Part shown: piece after piece, positions 1-8,475 of the stretch
How the letters are laid out: each line of letters opens with the position of its first letter
How positions within the stretch are numbered: position 1 is the stretch's first letter
Assembly: GCA_029856155.1 (NCBI GenBank)
Contig: JAHQWL010000083.1
Span: 38,514 to 102,513 of the forward strand
DNA: 64,000 nt
From: Promethearchaeia archaeon
GTDB lineage: Archaea > Asgardarchaeota > Lokiarchaeia > Sigyniarchaeales > SOKP01
Direction of reading: 5' to 3'
The notes under the pieces: model-generated
What the model was told of the DNA's origin: nothing
Database searches by the model: none
What the model saw: the letters and a program-made list of their open reading frames with translations, nothing else
Translations under genes and position numbers: made by a program

Positions 1-83
1 ATTCCTGTAAATACACAAGAACCATAGCAATCTTTTGTACATGTGCCAAATCGTATCTTTTTGAGATTTTTGTTTTCTTTCAT
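1..83 (-). CDS. Molybdopterin oxidoreductase, N-terminal fragment
   Basis: Only the first 27 codons lie in the window; the gene runs off the left edge. The peptide begins MKENKNLKK and soon shows CTKDCYGSC. That cysteine pattern is typical of the N-terminal 4Fe-4S binding region of molybdopterin-dependent oxidoreductases (the formate dehydrogenase / DMSO reductase superfamily), where CTxDCxxxC opens the protein. The substrate cannot be told from this fragment. It lies 53 nt downstream of the TFE gene on the same strand. The call rests on one short motif. Confidence 0.5.
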   Translation of the reverse strand, partial: MKENKNLKKIRFGTCTKDCYGSCVFTG

Positions 84-136
84 AAAAAATCTAAAATAAA
101 TATTTAAAAAATTAATGTCCGAGTCGATTTAATTTA

Positions 137-712
137 TTAATCAATTGAAATTTTGGTGTTTTCATTTAAAACAATCTTATTTTTTAAAAATTCAATTATA
201 GCTTGATTATCTTGTGCTTCAAGTGGAGCCCCACAGTTAGGACACCTAAAATTAAGTTCAAAAGCTTCCTCAAAATTATATTTAATATTTGAATCTTCAC
301 AATTTAAACAAATAAAGAAATAATTATTTTGCTCGAACTGCAACCTGTCTCGCAATTTTGATTCAATCAATTTCTTTTTTTCAATAATAATTTCTTCAAG
401 CAAATCAAATTCATGCCACCAATAATAAATAAACCACCCTGTTGATTTATCTCTTATACGTCTAAATTGAGCTATCTTTTCAGAATAAAGTTTATAAAGC
501 GTTTTTCGAACAGTATTTAATTTTAAGATTTCAGTGTCATCTGGTTCGAAATCAATGTCCGTGCCTTCAATATGCTCTTTTATATTTTCTGTAATATCTT
601 CATCTGTTATATCTTTAGATTCAGAATTCAGAAGCTCCATTCCAACATAAATTGCGATATCTCCACCAACAATGTATAAAAAAGACTGTAAGTAAGGATT
701 TAATTCTATAAT
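137..712 (-). CDS. tfe: Transcription initiation factor TFE (alpha), with an apparent ATT start
   Basis: TFE helps open promoter DNA with TBP, TFB and RNA polymerase. The C-terminal half has the TFE zinc ribbon (CLNC near residue 135, CPNC about 20 residues later) after the winged-helix end signature STGWFIYYWW. The first ATG (complement of 638-640) would remove the first winged-helix segment. In frame upstream the sequence reads LYIVGGDIAIYVGMELL, which matches the N-terminus of archaeal TFE. The frame is closed by TAA at 716-718. No ATG, GTG or TTG lies between, only ATT (710-712) and ATA (707-709). A GAGG element sits about 7 nt before the ATT, so I start there, giving 191 residues. The winged helix also has about 19 extra residues between DEDI and ILKLNTVRK. 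The family is certain; the start is inferred. Confidence 0.85.
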   Translation of the reverse strand: MIELNPYLQSFLYIVGGDIAIYVGMELLNSESKDITDEDITENIKEHIEGTDIDFEPDDTEILKLNTVRKTLYKLYSEKIAQFRRIRDKSTGWFIYYWWHEFDLLEEIIIEKKKLIESKLRDRLQFEQNNYFFICLNCEDSNIKYNFEEAFELNFRCPNCGAPLEAQDNQAIIEFLKNKIVLNENTKISID

Positions 713-814
713 GACTTAGCCTCGTTTTTAATATAATTTTAACTTGATAAATAATTATCTTTGATAAAAATTAAATTTTTTTAAACATTTCTAAAAAGAA
801 ATTAATTTTAATCC

Positions 815-1597
815 TTAGACGACGATAGAATATTGTTTTTCAATAATTTCACCATCTACATCGATAGTTCGAAATAGCGTACCTTTTCTTATAGCCATTA
901 CTCTTAATAATCTTGAATTTTTGATATTTTTAGGAATTAGAATGTCAACTATTTTGTAATTATTAAAAAGTACAATTGTTTTCCAGTTTTTAGGGAGGTC
1001 TGATTTAAAGTCTGATAATATAGCCTCTAACGTATAGTTAAGGTTTTTTTCAGTATTACTAATATATCCTGTACAAAATTGGATCCTTTTATTTACATCA
1101 TCATCTTCAACCTTCTTTTTAGATGGCTGAGGTATGTTTTTTTTGGTTGTTACCTTACAACTCGGGTTTACGTTAAATGACACCAGAAAATAACTATGTT
1201 CCCGAAATCTTTCAATACTCTCTAATAATGTATCTCTATTTGTTTGGTCTATAATCTCCGTTTTATAATTTTTGGTTTGACCTGTTGATTGTTTAAGATC
1301 CCAATCAAACCCTAAACTATTTATCACTTCAGAAATGTCTGCTCCAGATATTAATTTTCCTTTAATTTCGAATTTCTCAGCTGAATTTGAAATTCCACTC
1401 GTCACTATTTCAAGAATCAAATCTTCATATTCATGACTCCCTTTAAGTGTTAATTTAGCTTTTGTTTTAGAAATTTTTATTGCAGGTCCTATAAAATCTC
1501 CTCTAGAATATCTATAGAAATGCCGATGTATACTTTTATATTTTTCCGCAGGATCATTTAAAACTGGTGTTTCAATAATTTTTTTTAGAAAATGCAT
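815..1597 (-). CDS. Hypothetical protein, 260 aa
   Basis: I do not recognise this protein. It begins with ATG (MHFLKKIIETP). It is soluble, mixed alpha/beta, with no signal peptide or membrane segment. The N-terminal part contains FYRYSRGDFIGPAIKISK followed by alternating strand-like segments. A lysine-rich linker around residues 150-165 separates a C-terminal beta-rich domain ending in EKQYSIVV. It stands alone between TFE and two small membrane proteins on the opposite strand. It may be a conserved archaeal protein with two related beta domains, but no catalytic motif is visible. Confidence 0.6.
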   Translation of the reverse strand: MHFLKKIIETPVLNDPAEKYKSIHRHFYRYSRGDFIGPAIKISKTKAKLTLKGSHEYEDLILEIVTSGISNSAEKFEIKGKLISGADISEVINSLGFDWDLKQSTGQTKNYKTEIIDQTNRDTLLESIERFREHSYFLVSFNVNPSCKVTTKKNIPQPSKKKVEDDDVNKRIQFCTGYISNTEKNLNYTLEAILSDFKSDLPKNWKTIVLFNNYKIVDILIPKNIKNSRLLRVMAIRKGTLFRTIDVDGEIIEKQYSIVV

Positions 1598-1735
1598 AAT
1601 TTTTGATAGCTTAATTTTCTTTGAAGATAATTTTGTTCTATTTATTAAATATCAAAAGATTATAATTATAAATTTTATTCATTAATAAAATTAAAAAAAA
1701 ATAAAATATATCTAAACATACAAACCACAAAAAAT

Positions 1736-1951
1736 TTGTTGTTATTGGATATGGCTGGTATTCCTTCTTTATCTTTATGGATTTTTGCGTGGATTTTTCT
1801 TTTTATAGGGCTAGCATCATTGATAATTTTAGTAATTTATACAAAATATGGAAGAGAAGTATCAGTCCGACTCTCAATAATTAGTATAGTTATTGCTTCA
1901 ATATTCCTTGGATTCGCTTTTCATTTTTTACTTCTCTCATGGGGGATATAA
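1736..1951 (+). CDS. Small membrane protein, 71 aa
   Basis: A short protein with two strongly hydrophobic helices (about residues 12-33 and 45-68) joined by a short loop containing KYGREV. It starts at TTG. There are no other motifs. It precedes another small membrane protein on the same strand, with 171 nt between them. Function unknown; codon use is like that of its neighbours, which supports its being real. Confidence 0.5.
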   Translation: MLLLDMAGIPSLSLWIFAWIFLFIGLASLIILVIYTKYGREVSVRLSIISIVIASIFLGFAFHFLLLSWGI

Positions 1952-2122
1952 TTTAAACAATTTAACATACTTGGAATTAAATTTAGTTTTTTTCTAAAAG
2001 GGAACTAGCATTTCGATTTTAACAGTTTTATAATTTGTATTGTTAATATTTAAAAAAGAAGAAAAGTTTTCTTCTAATAATTAAAATTTCTTCAATCTAA
2101 TTATAAAAAAAGAGAAGATAAT

Positions 2123-2539
2123 ATGTTATTTCAGATGGACCCTACTCTTGAGTTTGTATTATGGCTTATTTTAGCAACAGTAATTGTAGCGCTAATTCTT
2201 TACATTGCGGTTCTACTTATTGTGTCAAAAACTAAAGCCTCAGATAAAAAGTTTTTAATAATTCTTTTGGCATTTATTTGTGTTCTTGTAATTCCATTAG
2301 TTTTAGGCGCAATTGGTTCAATATTTGGAATTTTTAGTCAAATTCCTTGGAGTGATGGCAATTATTTAACATTATTAATTCCAATAATTGGTTTTCTAAT
2401 AGTATTGGTACTAGTTAAATTTCTTTTAGACGTTGCCTGGGATCATTCTTTATGGATATCCTTACTAACATTATTTGTTTTATTCCTTCTGTATACTTTG
2501 ATACCTGGACTTGCAAGCTTCCTTAAATTTACAGTATAA
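2123..2539 (+). CDS. Small four-helix membrane protein, 138 aa
   Basis: A hydrophobic protein with about four predicted membrane helices (roughly residues 10-33, 42-68, 78-104, 110-135). Charged residues (KTKASDKK) occur between the first two helices. The ATG at 2123 is preceded by AGAGAAGA, a plausible ribosome binding site. No family recognised. It converges on rpoB, whose stop lies about 140 nt further on. Confidence 0.55.
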   Translation: MLFQMDPTLEFVLWLILATVIVALILYIAVLLIVSKTKASDKKFLIILLAFICVLVIPLVLGAIGSIFGIFSQIPWSDGNYLTLLIPIIGFLIVLVLVKFLLDVAWDHSLWISLLTLFVLFLLYTLIPGLASFLKFTV

Positions 2540-2677
2540 TTAATTTCAGAAATAAAGTAAACAACAAAACTATTTTTTTCTTTTAATTAATCGTTAAACA
2601 TGAAATTATTTAATAAATTTTCAATTTGATAAGTAAAAAAGTTAGTAAAGTATTAGATTTAAAAAAATAATATTGTC

Positions 2678-5600
2678 TTATATTTTTTCTTTTAACTTAA
2701 GTCTTGGAGCAAGTCCTAAACTCATCATCTCTTGTAATAGCAACTTGAATGCGTAAGAACATACAACCTTCGAAATGATAGTTCCTTCTCCACACACTGG
2801 ACAATAACGCTTGTCTCTATTTCGATCATATACAGCTAAAAGTCCGCATTTTTCACATACTAAAATTACGGTTCGATCTGATTCATCTAAAAGGCGTTCT
2901 TTTAATAATAAGGCAGAGCCATGACCTACTAAACAATCTCTCTCCATTTCCCCAAATCTTAATCCCCCTTCACGAGCACGACCTTCCGTGGGCTGTCTCG
3001 TTAAAATTTGAACTGGTCCTCTTGCTCGAGCATGCAGTTTATCTGCCACTAAGTGATATAGTTTTTGGTAATAAATTGGAGCGCAATAAATTCCTGCTTC
3101 ATATTTTTCACCTGTGATTCCATTATACATTACTTCTCTTCCATTAAACTCAAATCCCGCTTCTACTAATTGTTCTTGCAGTTTTGTAATATCTGTCCAC
3201 TCAAATGCGGTTGCATCTCCTAATTTTCCTGTTGTACAAGCAATCTTTCCACTAATACCCTCAAAAAGTTGTCCTAAAGTCATTCGAGATGGCATTGCAT
3301 GAGGATTTACAATTATATCTGGAATGACTCCAGAGGTAGTATACGGCATATCTGCTTGATCTACTACTAATCCTAAAACCCCTTTTTGACCATGGCGAGA
3401 GGAGAACTTATCTCCTAATTCTGGGATTCTTAAATCTCTAACTTTTATTTTAACTAATTTATTTCCATCAACTGTTTCTGAAATAATTACTGTATCTACA
3501 ATTCCTTGTTCATTATGTCGCATATTTTTTGATGTTTCACGTCTATTTGGTTGCATAAGTTCAAATTCTTCATAAGATTTTATAAATCTAGGTGGGGATG
3601 TCCTCCCAATTAACACATCTCCTCCATTTACTTGTGTCTCTGGTTCTATTATTCCATCCACTTCAGATAATAACCTATATGATTCAGCCGATTTGAATCC
3701 TCTCACTCCTCTTTCTGGGATTTCAAATTTATCAACCTCACCACCGGGGTATTTTCTTTCTTCAGCATCATAGGTTCTAAAAAAATGGCTTCGTGCAAGA
3801 CCCCTCTCGATTGACGCTTTATTGATGATGATCGCATCTTCTATATTGAATCCTTCGAAACTCATCATTGCAATGATAAAATTTTGTCCGGCGGGTCTCT
3901 TATTTATCCCAATGATTTCCATTGGACTGGTTTTTACTAACGGTTGTTGAGGATAATGTAATGTGTGTCCTCTAGTGTCTAATCTCAAGTGCATATTAGC
4001 TGCAAATAAACCTAATGCTTGCTTTACCATCCCTGCCTCATATGTATTTCTAGGGGATTGATTGTGTTCTGGAAAAGGAATAATTGAAGCACAAATCCCA
4101 AGAATTGCGGCAGGGGATATCTCTAAATGAGTATGTTCTCCAGTAATATCCTCCTCGAACATGGCAATATATGCATTTTCTTCTTCTTCGGCATCTAAAT
4201 ATTCAATAACACCCTTTTGGATCAAATCTGACCAAATAAATTTATTTTGCTTTATCTTTTCAATATCATCTTTTGAAACGAGTAGGTTTTGATTTCTCAA
4301 AACAAATAAAGGTCTGGTTGCTCTTCCCGCATCACAATTAATTTGAATTTCTCTGGATTCATGATAATATCCTATATTTACATGTTGCCCTATCTCGCCT
4401 TTCCTTCGTTTTTCTCTCAATTGACGTATGAATGGATTATGCTGTTGATGTATACCAACTAATTTCCCATTTAAAAAGACTTTTACTTTCTCTCCTTTAA
4501 TATTTTTTACCTCATTTATAGGGATCACACCTAAATCGATTAAAATATTTTCAATAATCCTTTCATTAGTTCCTACTGATATTATTGAAGCTAATCCAAG
4601 ATTTTTAACTAAACCACAATTTGGTCCCTCAGGAGTTTCCGCGGGACATATTTTCCCCCATTGAGTTGGATGCAAATCTCTAGCTTCAAAATGTGGTTGA
4701 CTCCGGCTTAGAGGCGATATAACTCTTCTCAAGTGGCTTAATGTACCAACATGATTTGTTCTGTTTAAAAGTTGACTGACGCCTGCTTTACCACCGACCC
4801 AATTACCTGTAGCTAATGCGTGTCTAATCCTTTCTGTAATCACATCAGCCCTTACCGCCGTTTTTATATTTGGAGCTCTACCTCGAACTGCAGTCCTTTC
4901 TAATTGATATTTAATATCTTTAACAAGATTTAAAAAGGCTACCCTAAATAATGATGTGAATAGTTCACCCGCTAATTTTAACCTTTTATTAGCATAATGA
5001 TCTTTATCATCTGGTTCTCTTAAACTTAAAGCGAGTTCCATTACTTTTTGCGCCATCTGGCCCAAATAATACGCTTTTTTAATTCGATCTCCTTCATCAT
5101 TTCCGATATGGGGCAAAAGATATCTGTCTAAAACCTGTAAAGCTCTTCTAATACGATAATCTTTCGTTTGTCCAATTGCAACTCTTTTTCCTATATAATC
5201 AAGTGCATTATGCTGAGATTTTTCTGGATCTTTTAATACTTGTATCTCAGAAGCAACATCTATTACAGGAATTAATTCTTTCTGGATTTCATCATTTTCT
5301 GAAATAGCTTCAAATATCTCTCTGTCTGAATGTAATCCTAATGAACGCATTAGTATTGCTAAAGGTACTTTTCCTGGAACTGATGGAAATGATACTCTAA
5401 GATTTCCATCTTTTTTTCGCTCAATTGTTACAGGTGCTCTAAAACCACTTCTTGTTGAAAAAACTTTCGCTTGATGAGTTGCACTAGAACTTCTACTAGC
5501 TTCTTCAGCAAGTATCCTATTCGGAGCAAGATCCTCCTGCGTAACGAGAACTCGCTCGGTCCCATTTATTATGAAGTAGCCGCCAGGATCTAACGGATCT

Positions 5601-6049
5601 TCACCCCGATTGATCAATTCTTGTTCAGATAAGCTTTCTAAAGGGCACCGACAGCTTTTAAGCATTATTGGAATCTTTCCAATATATATACCTAAAGTTT
5701 CTTCAGCTTCTTCTCTCTGGGTTCGTTCATCAATAGTTATAGGGGTCATCTCTAAAGTAATATCTGCAGCATAGCTTAATTCTCTAATTCTTGCTTCTAT
5801 TGGAGTAATTTCCATAGTAGCTCCATCTGCTTCTCTTACTTTTGGCACTCCAACGTTAATTTTACCAAATTTAATTTTAAATCCCGGTATATCAGGAATG
5901 ACTTCCCCCGATTCATCAACAATCGTCTGCATTTCATATTCAATAAAACTATTGTACGAATCTAAATGCTGACGGACTAAACCCTTTTCATCGAATAAGC
6001 TTTTTAAGATAATCCATTTATCTTCATTTGATAATTTTTCAGAACTCAA
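2678..6049 (-). CDS. rpoB: DNA-directed RNA polymerase subunit B (Rpo2), unsplit
   Basis: The second-largest subunit of archaeal RNA polymerase, forming one wall of the active-site cleft. At 1123 residues it is full length and unsplit (many euryarchaea split it into B' and B''). Visible hallmarks: the N-terminal protrusion/lobe with GYFIINGTERVLVTQEDLAPN; the fork region with HPTQWGKICPAETPEGPNCGLVKNL; the hybrid-binding part with GDKFSSRHGQKGVLG; and the C-terminal zinc site CEKCG...CPVCGEG. It follows rpoH by 45 nt on the same strand, the usual H-B order. The A' and A'' genes that normally follow are absent here: two small opposite-strand membrane genes come next. Confidence 0.98.
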   Translation of the reverse strand: MSSEKLSNEDKWIILKSLFDEKGLVRQHLDSYNSFIEYEMQTIVDESGEVIPDIPGFKIKFGKINVGVPKVREADGATMEITPIEARIRELSYAADITLEMTPITIDERTQREEAEETLGIYIGKIPIMLKSCRCPLESLSEQELINRGEDPLDPGGYFIINGTERVLVTQEDLAPNRILAEEASRSSSATHQAKVFSTRSGFRAPVTIERKKDGNLRVSFPSVPGKVPLAILMRSLGLHSDREIFEAISENDEIQKELIPVIDVASEIQVLKDPEKSQHNALDYIGKRVAIGQTKDYRIRRALQVLDRYLLPHIGNDEGDRIKKAYYLGQMAQKVMELALSLREPDDKDHYANKRLKLAGELFTSLFRVAFLNLVKDIKYQLERTAVRGRAPNIKTAVRADVITERIRHALATGNWVGGKAGVSQLLNRTNHVGTLSHLRRVISPLSRSQPHFEARDLHPTQWGKICPAETPEGPNCGLVKNLGLASIISVGTNERIIENILIDLGVIPINEVKNIKGEKVKVFLNGKLVGIHQQHNPFIRQLREKRRKGEIGQHVNIGYYHESREIQINCDAGRATRPLFVLRNQNLLVSKDDIEKIKQNKFIWSDLIQKGVIEYLDAEEEENAYIAMFEEDITGEHTHLEISPAAILGICASIIPFPEHNQSPRNTYEAGMVKQALGLFAANMHLRLDTRGHTLHYPQQPLVKTSPMEIIGINKRPAGQNFIIAMMSFEGFNIEDAIIINKASIERGLARSHFFRTYDAEERKYPGGEVDKFEIPERGVRGFKSAESYRLLSEVDGIIEPETQVNGGDVLIGRTSPPRFIKSYEEFELMQPNRRETSKNMRHNEQGIVDTVIISETVDGNKLVKIKVRDLRIPELGDKFSSRHGQKGVLGLVVDQADMPYTTSGVIPDIIVNPHAMPSRMTLGQLFEGISGKIACTTGKLGDATAFEWTDITKLQEQLVEAGFEFNGREVMYNGITGEKYEAGIYCAPIYYQKLYHLVADKLHARARGPVQILTRQPTEGRAREGGLRFGEMERDCLVGHGSALLLKERLLDESDRTVILVCEKCGLLAVYDRNRDKRYCPVCGEGTIISKVVCSYAFKLLLQEMMSLGLAPRLKLKEKI

Positions 6050-6094
6050 AATTCATTAAACCATATATAAGTTATTTTTCATAAAAAAACAATA

Positions 6095-6352
6095 TTAAGC
6101 TTTTTCCTTTTTCACATAACGATAATAATCTATAGATTTTACTGAAGTATTAGAGTCACGAATTATTTTTACAATATCTCCTTCTTTTGCTCCGATAGCG
6201 ATTGCAACTGGATCTTTTTCAAACATTTGTGGTAAATCAGTTATGCCAATCCGATATTTTTCTAAAAGTTGTTGCGATTCTTCTTTAGTTAAGAGCAAAT
6301 GTTTAGGGACAAATTTATGGAGCAAAACATCTATCTGTTTCTTTTTAGTCAA
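6095..6352 (-). CDS. rpoH: RNA polymerase subunit H (Rpo5)
   Basis: A small archaeal RNA polymerase assembly subunit equivalent to the C-terminal domain of eukaryotic Rpb5. At 85 residues it has the archaeal length, without the eukaryotic jaw domain. Signatures are VLLHKFVPKHLLLTKEE near the N-terminus, KYRIGITDLPQMFEKDPVAI in the middle and the ending GDIVKIIRDSNTS...YYRYV. It lies directly upstream of rpoB and is probably cotranscribed with it. Confidence 0.96.
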   Translation of the reverse strand: MTKKKQIDVLLHKFVPKHLLLTKEESQQLLEKYRIGITDLPQMFEKDPVAIAIGAKEGDIVKIIRDSNTSVKSIDYYRYVKKEKA

Positions 6353-6466
6353 GGAAAAATCCTCCCTTTTTACGAATTATAAATAATGTAGTGTTGCTGT
6401 TCTAAAAAATTTTTCCATTTTTTTTTCATTTTTCTCATAATAAACGAGATTTCTATTATTTTACAA

Positions 6467-7096
6467 TTAATCAAAACAATTAAAAACCCAATATCCACTC
6501 CTTTTGCATAAAATCTCAATATTTTCATTTGGAAAAGTATCTGTAAAATATTTTAAAATGTAAGCTGCCCCCATTTTTTTCTTAATTACAAATTGAAAAT
6601 ACCCCTTTGATTTTAAATTGTTGCGAATTTCAGATAACAATACTAAAAATTCTTTCCTTCCTCGACGCAGAGGAGGATTCATATAAATTCCATCAAATCT
6701 TAAATTTTTGGTTTTAATAGGGTCAAAATAATTTCCAGATAACGCAATTATATTTTTCCTTTCCCTCAGTAGATTTATTTTAATATTCTCTTTTGCACAC
6801 CATATAGCCCGTCTATTAATATCTAATAGATAAACAGAACTTTGAGGAGACTCATAAGCTAAAACAATTCCTATTGGTCCATAACCACATCCTAAATCAA
6901 GTAAAATATTAGATTCTTTTGGGATAGACATATGTTCAATAAGAACTTTAGTACCTAAGTCGACCTTTTTAAATGAAAAAACACCTGTAATGGTTTTAAA
7001 AATATAAAGGTGTTTTCTTAAACTTTCTGAAATAGTGTGAATTTTTACATTAACTTCGGGAATTTTGCTATAATAATGGGATTTATTATTATCCAT
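6467..7096 (-). CDS. Class I SAM-dependent methyltransferase (MTS/RsmC-like)
   Basis: A 209-residue Rossmann-fold methyltransferase. Motif I is LLDLGCGYGPIGIVLA (about residues 81-97), the acidic end of strand 2 is LLDINRRA, and motif IV is MNPPLRRGRKEF. The NPPL form of motif IV is used by enzymes that methylate nucleobases or exocyclic amines, as in the RsmC/small-domain family. An N-terminal substrate region includes GVFSFKKVDLGTKVLI, typical of archaeal members. The substrate is probably rRNA or tRNA but cannot be named. It follows cbf5 by 26 nt on the same strand, which fits an RNA-modification operon. Confidence 0.8.
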   Translation of the reverse strand: MDNNKSHYYSKIPEVNVKIHTISESLRKHLYIFKTITGVFSFKKVDLGTKVLIEHMSIPKESNILLDLGCGYGPIGIVLAYESPQSSVYLLDINRRAIWCAKENIKINLLRERKNIIALSGNYFDPIKTKNLRFDGIYMNPPLRRGRKEFLVLLSEIRNNLKSKGYFQFVIKKKMGAAYILKYFTDTFPNENIEILCKRSGYWVFNCFD

Positions 7097-7122
7097 AATA
7101 TAAAAATCAGTATTGTCTAAAT

Positions 7123-8130
7123 CTATTCTTTTTTCTCATTCCAACGAGGATAGGTTCTTCTCTCCATGAAAACTTTATTAGTTTTTACGAGTATTCCTGA
7201 TTTAGCTTTATATATTTGAAGTGCATCTTTTAAAGCTGTACCAAACCCTATTAACTCTTTTTTTAAACTCATAAATGCAACTAACATATTATTCTTTATC
7301 CTAGCATCAATATAACATATACCTGCAGAGGCTAGATCTGCTCCATGACATAAAGCATCCACTGCGGTATCTCTAACATAAATCTTAGGTAGATGAGATA
7401 CCATTTTCTCCATTGGGAATACAAATTTCTTCAAATAATAATTGTTTCCCTCTATTTGATAAATTGTAACCGCATCTTTTAAATTTTGTAGCGTTATTAG
7501 ATTATCACTTTCTTTAAAATTACCCACCCTTGTTCTTCTTAACTCAAGCATATGAGCACCAGAACATAAAGCTTCTCCTAAATCAAAACAAAATTTCCTC
7601 ACATAAGTTCCCGCTTCACATCCAAGACGAAATAAGATATGATTATTGCTAACTTCAATAACTTCGCTATAATAAATCTCTCTTACCCGTAATTTTCTCG
7701 CAACAGATGATTTTAATGGAGGTCTTTGATAGATTTTTCCTGTAAATAATTCAAATATTTTCTCTATCTTTTTTCTTTTTTCTGGGGTGTGTAAATACAT
7801 CACTCCTATATATTCCTTCCCGGCGTTTAATAATGCTGATAATACTCTTGTTGCTTTTCCAAGAGCACATGGTAATATACCGGTAACTTTTGGATCAAGA
7901 GTTCCTCCATGACCCGCATTTGAAATACCCAAAATTTTACGAACCCATGATACTACTTCATGGCTAGTTGGACCACTTGGTTTATCAAGATTTATTACTC
8001 CATATTGTAAAAGTAATTCAATACTTCTTTTTTCAGGCTCAATGCCATAATTTGGGTCAGAATTATCTTGAGATTTTACTAAAAGTTGCTCAGGTTCATC
8101 AGAGGGTAATTTAAATTCTAAATTTTCCAT
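7123..8130 (-). CDS. cbf5: H/ACA pseudouridine synthase Cbf5 (TruB family)
   Basis: The catalytic subunit of archaeal H/ACA ribonucleoproteins. It converts uridine to pseudouridine in rRNA guided by H/ACA RNAs and can act on tRNA U55. At 335 residues it has archaeal length. Motifs: GVINLDKPSGPTSHEVVSWV, the catalytic loop GHGGTLDPKVTGILP with the nucleophilic Asp, and RAYL-like surroundings in KEYIGVMYLH. A C-terminal PUA domain (about residues 250-320) begins LPKIYVRDTAVDALCHGADL. In Crenarchaeota cbf5 is the classic host of an mRNA intron; here the reading frame is continuous. Confidence 0.95.
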   Translation of the reverse strand: MENLEFKLPSDEPEQLLVKSQDNSDPNYGIEPEKRSIELLLQYGVINLDKPSGPTSHEVVSWVRKILGISNAGHGGTLDPKVTGILPCALGKATRVLSALLNAGKEYIGVMYLHTPEKRKKIEKIFELFTGKIYQRPPLKSSVARKLRVREIYYSEVIEVSNNHILFRLGCEAGTYVRKFCFDLGEALCSGAHMLELRRTRVGNFKESDNLITLQNLKDAVTIYQIEGNNYYLKKFVFPMEKMVSHLPKIYVRDTAVDALCHGADLASAGICYIDARIKNNMLVAFMSLKKELIGFGTALKDALQIYKAKSGILVKTNKVFMERRTYPRWNEKKE

Positions 8131-8246
8131 GCTAAATAATAGTGAAAGAAATAATTAATTAATTATAAACTTAAAGATCTCATAAATTTTTCTTAATAAA
8201 ATTTCTTTAGATGATAATCAACTATTAAGATGTTAGTGGAAAATAA

Positions 8247-8350
8247 CGGGCTATAGGGGAATTGAACCCCCGACCTTTCTTTTTAAGGGAGATATACCCT
8301 TAAATGTCAGGTTAAAAGCCTGCTGCGCTACCTGCCTGCGCCAATAGCCC
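8247..8350 (-). tRNA. tRNA-Lys (UUU) with an intron in the variable region
   Basis: Acceptor GGGCTAT pairs perfectly with ATAGCCC. The D stem is GCGC/GCGC. The anticodon arm is CAGG-CTTTTAA-CCTG, reading UUU. The T arm has GGGGG TTCAATT CCCCT. After CCTG there are about 36 nt before the T stem instead of the usual 5-6. The surplus (about 8277-8307) contains a perfect 8-bp hairpin, TTTAAGGG/CCCTTAAA. Removing about 30 nt leaves the variable region AGGTC, the same as in the tRNA-Thr of this window. The exact splice sites are not fixed, because I found no clean bulge-helix-bulge fold. CCA is not encoded. Confidence 0.88.
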
Positions 8351-8475
8351 TTAAAGAATTTTTTTTATGCGTAGACGTAAATTGCATAAGAATAAATCCT
8401 TTATAATATAAAAATTTTATTTAAATGAGTTTCTTTCCTTCAAGTTTTAAATAATATATTAAAAGCTATAAAATC

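Noticed and set aside
707..718. An intron near the start of TFE to supply an upstream ATG
   Set aside because: No ATG in a suitable frame and no BHB-like pairing was found upstream; the ATT with a GAGG behind it explains the N-terminus more simply.
3114..3302. Plus-strand ORF inside rpoB, and similar small ORFs opposite other genes (for example 10188-10556, 22465-22671, 46649-46948, 48731-48949)
   Set aside because: Each lies antisense to a confident gene and reads as low-complexity or Ser/Phe-rich shadow translation.
7123..8130. Intron in cbf5, the classic archaeal mRNA-intron host
   Set aside because: The frame is continuous through GGTLDP and the PUA domain; no insertion is visible.
8277..8316. 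Canonical 37/38 intron in tRNA-Lys
   Set aside because: The bases after the anticodon loop (CCTG) are needed for the 3' strand of the anticodon stem, so the insert must lie after them.
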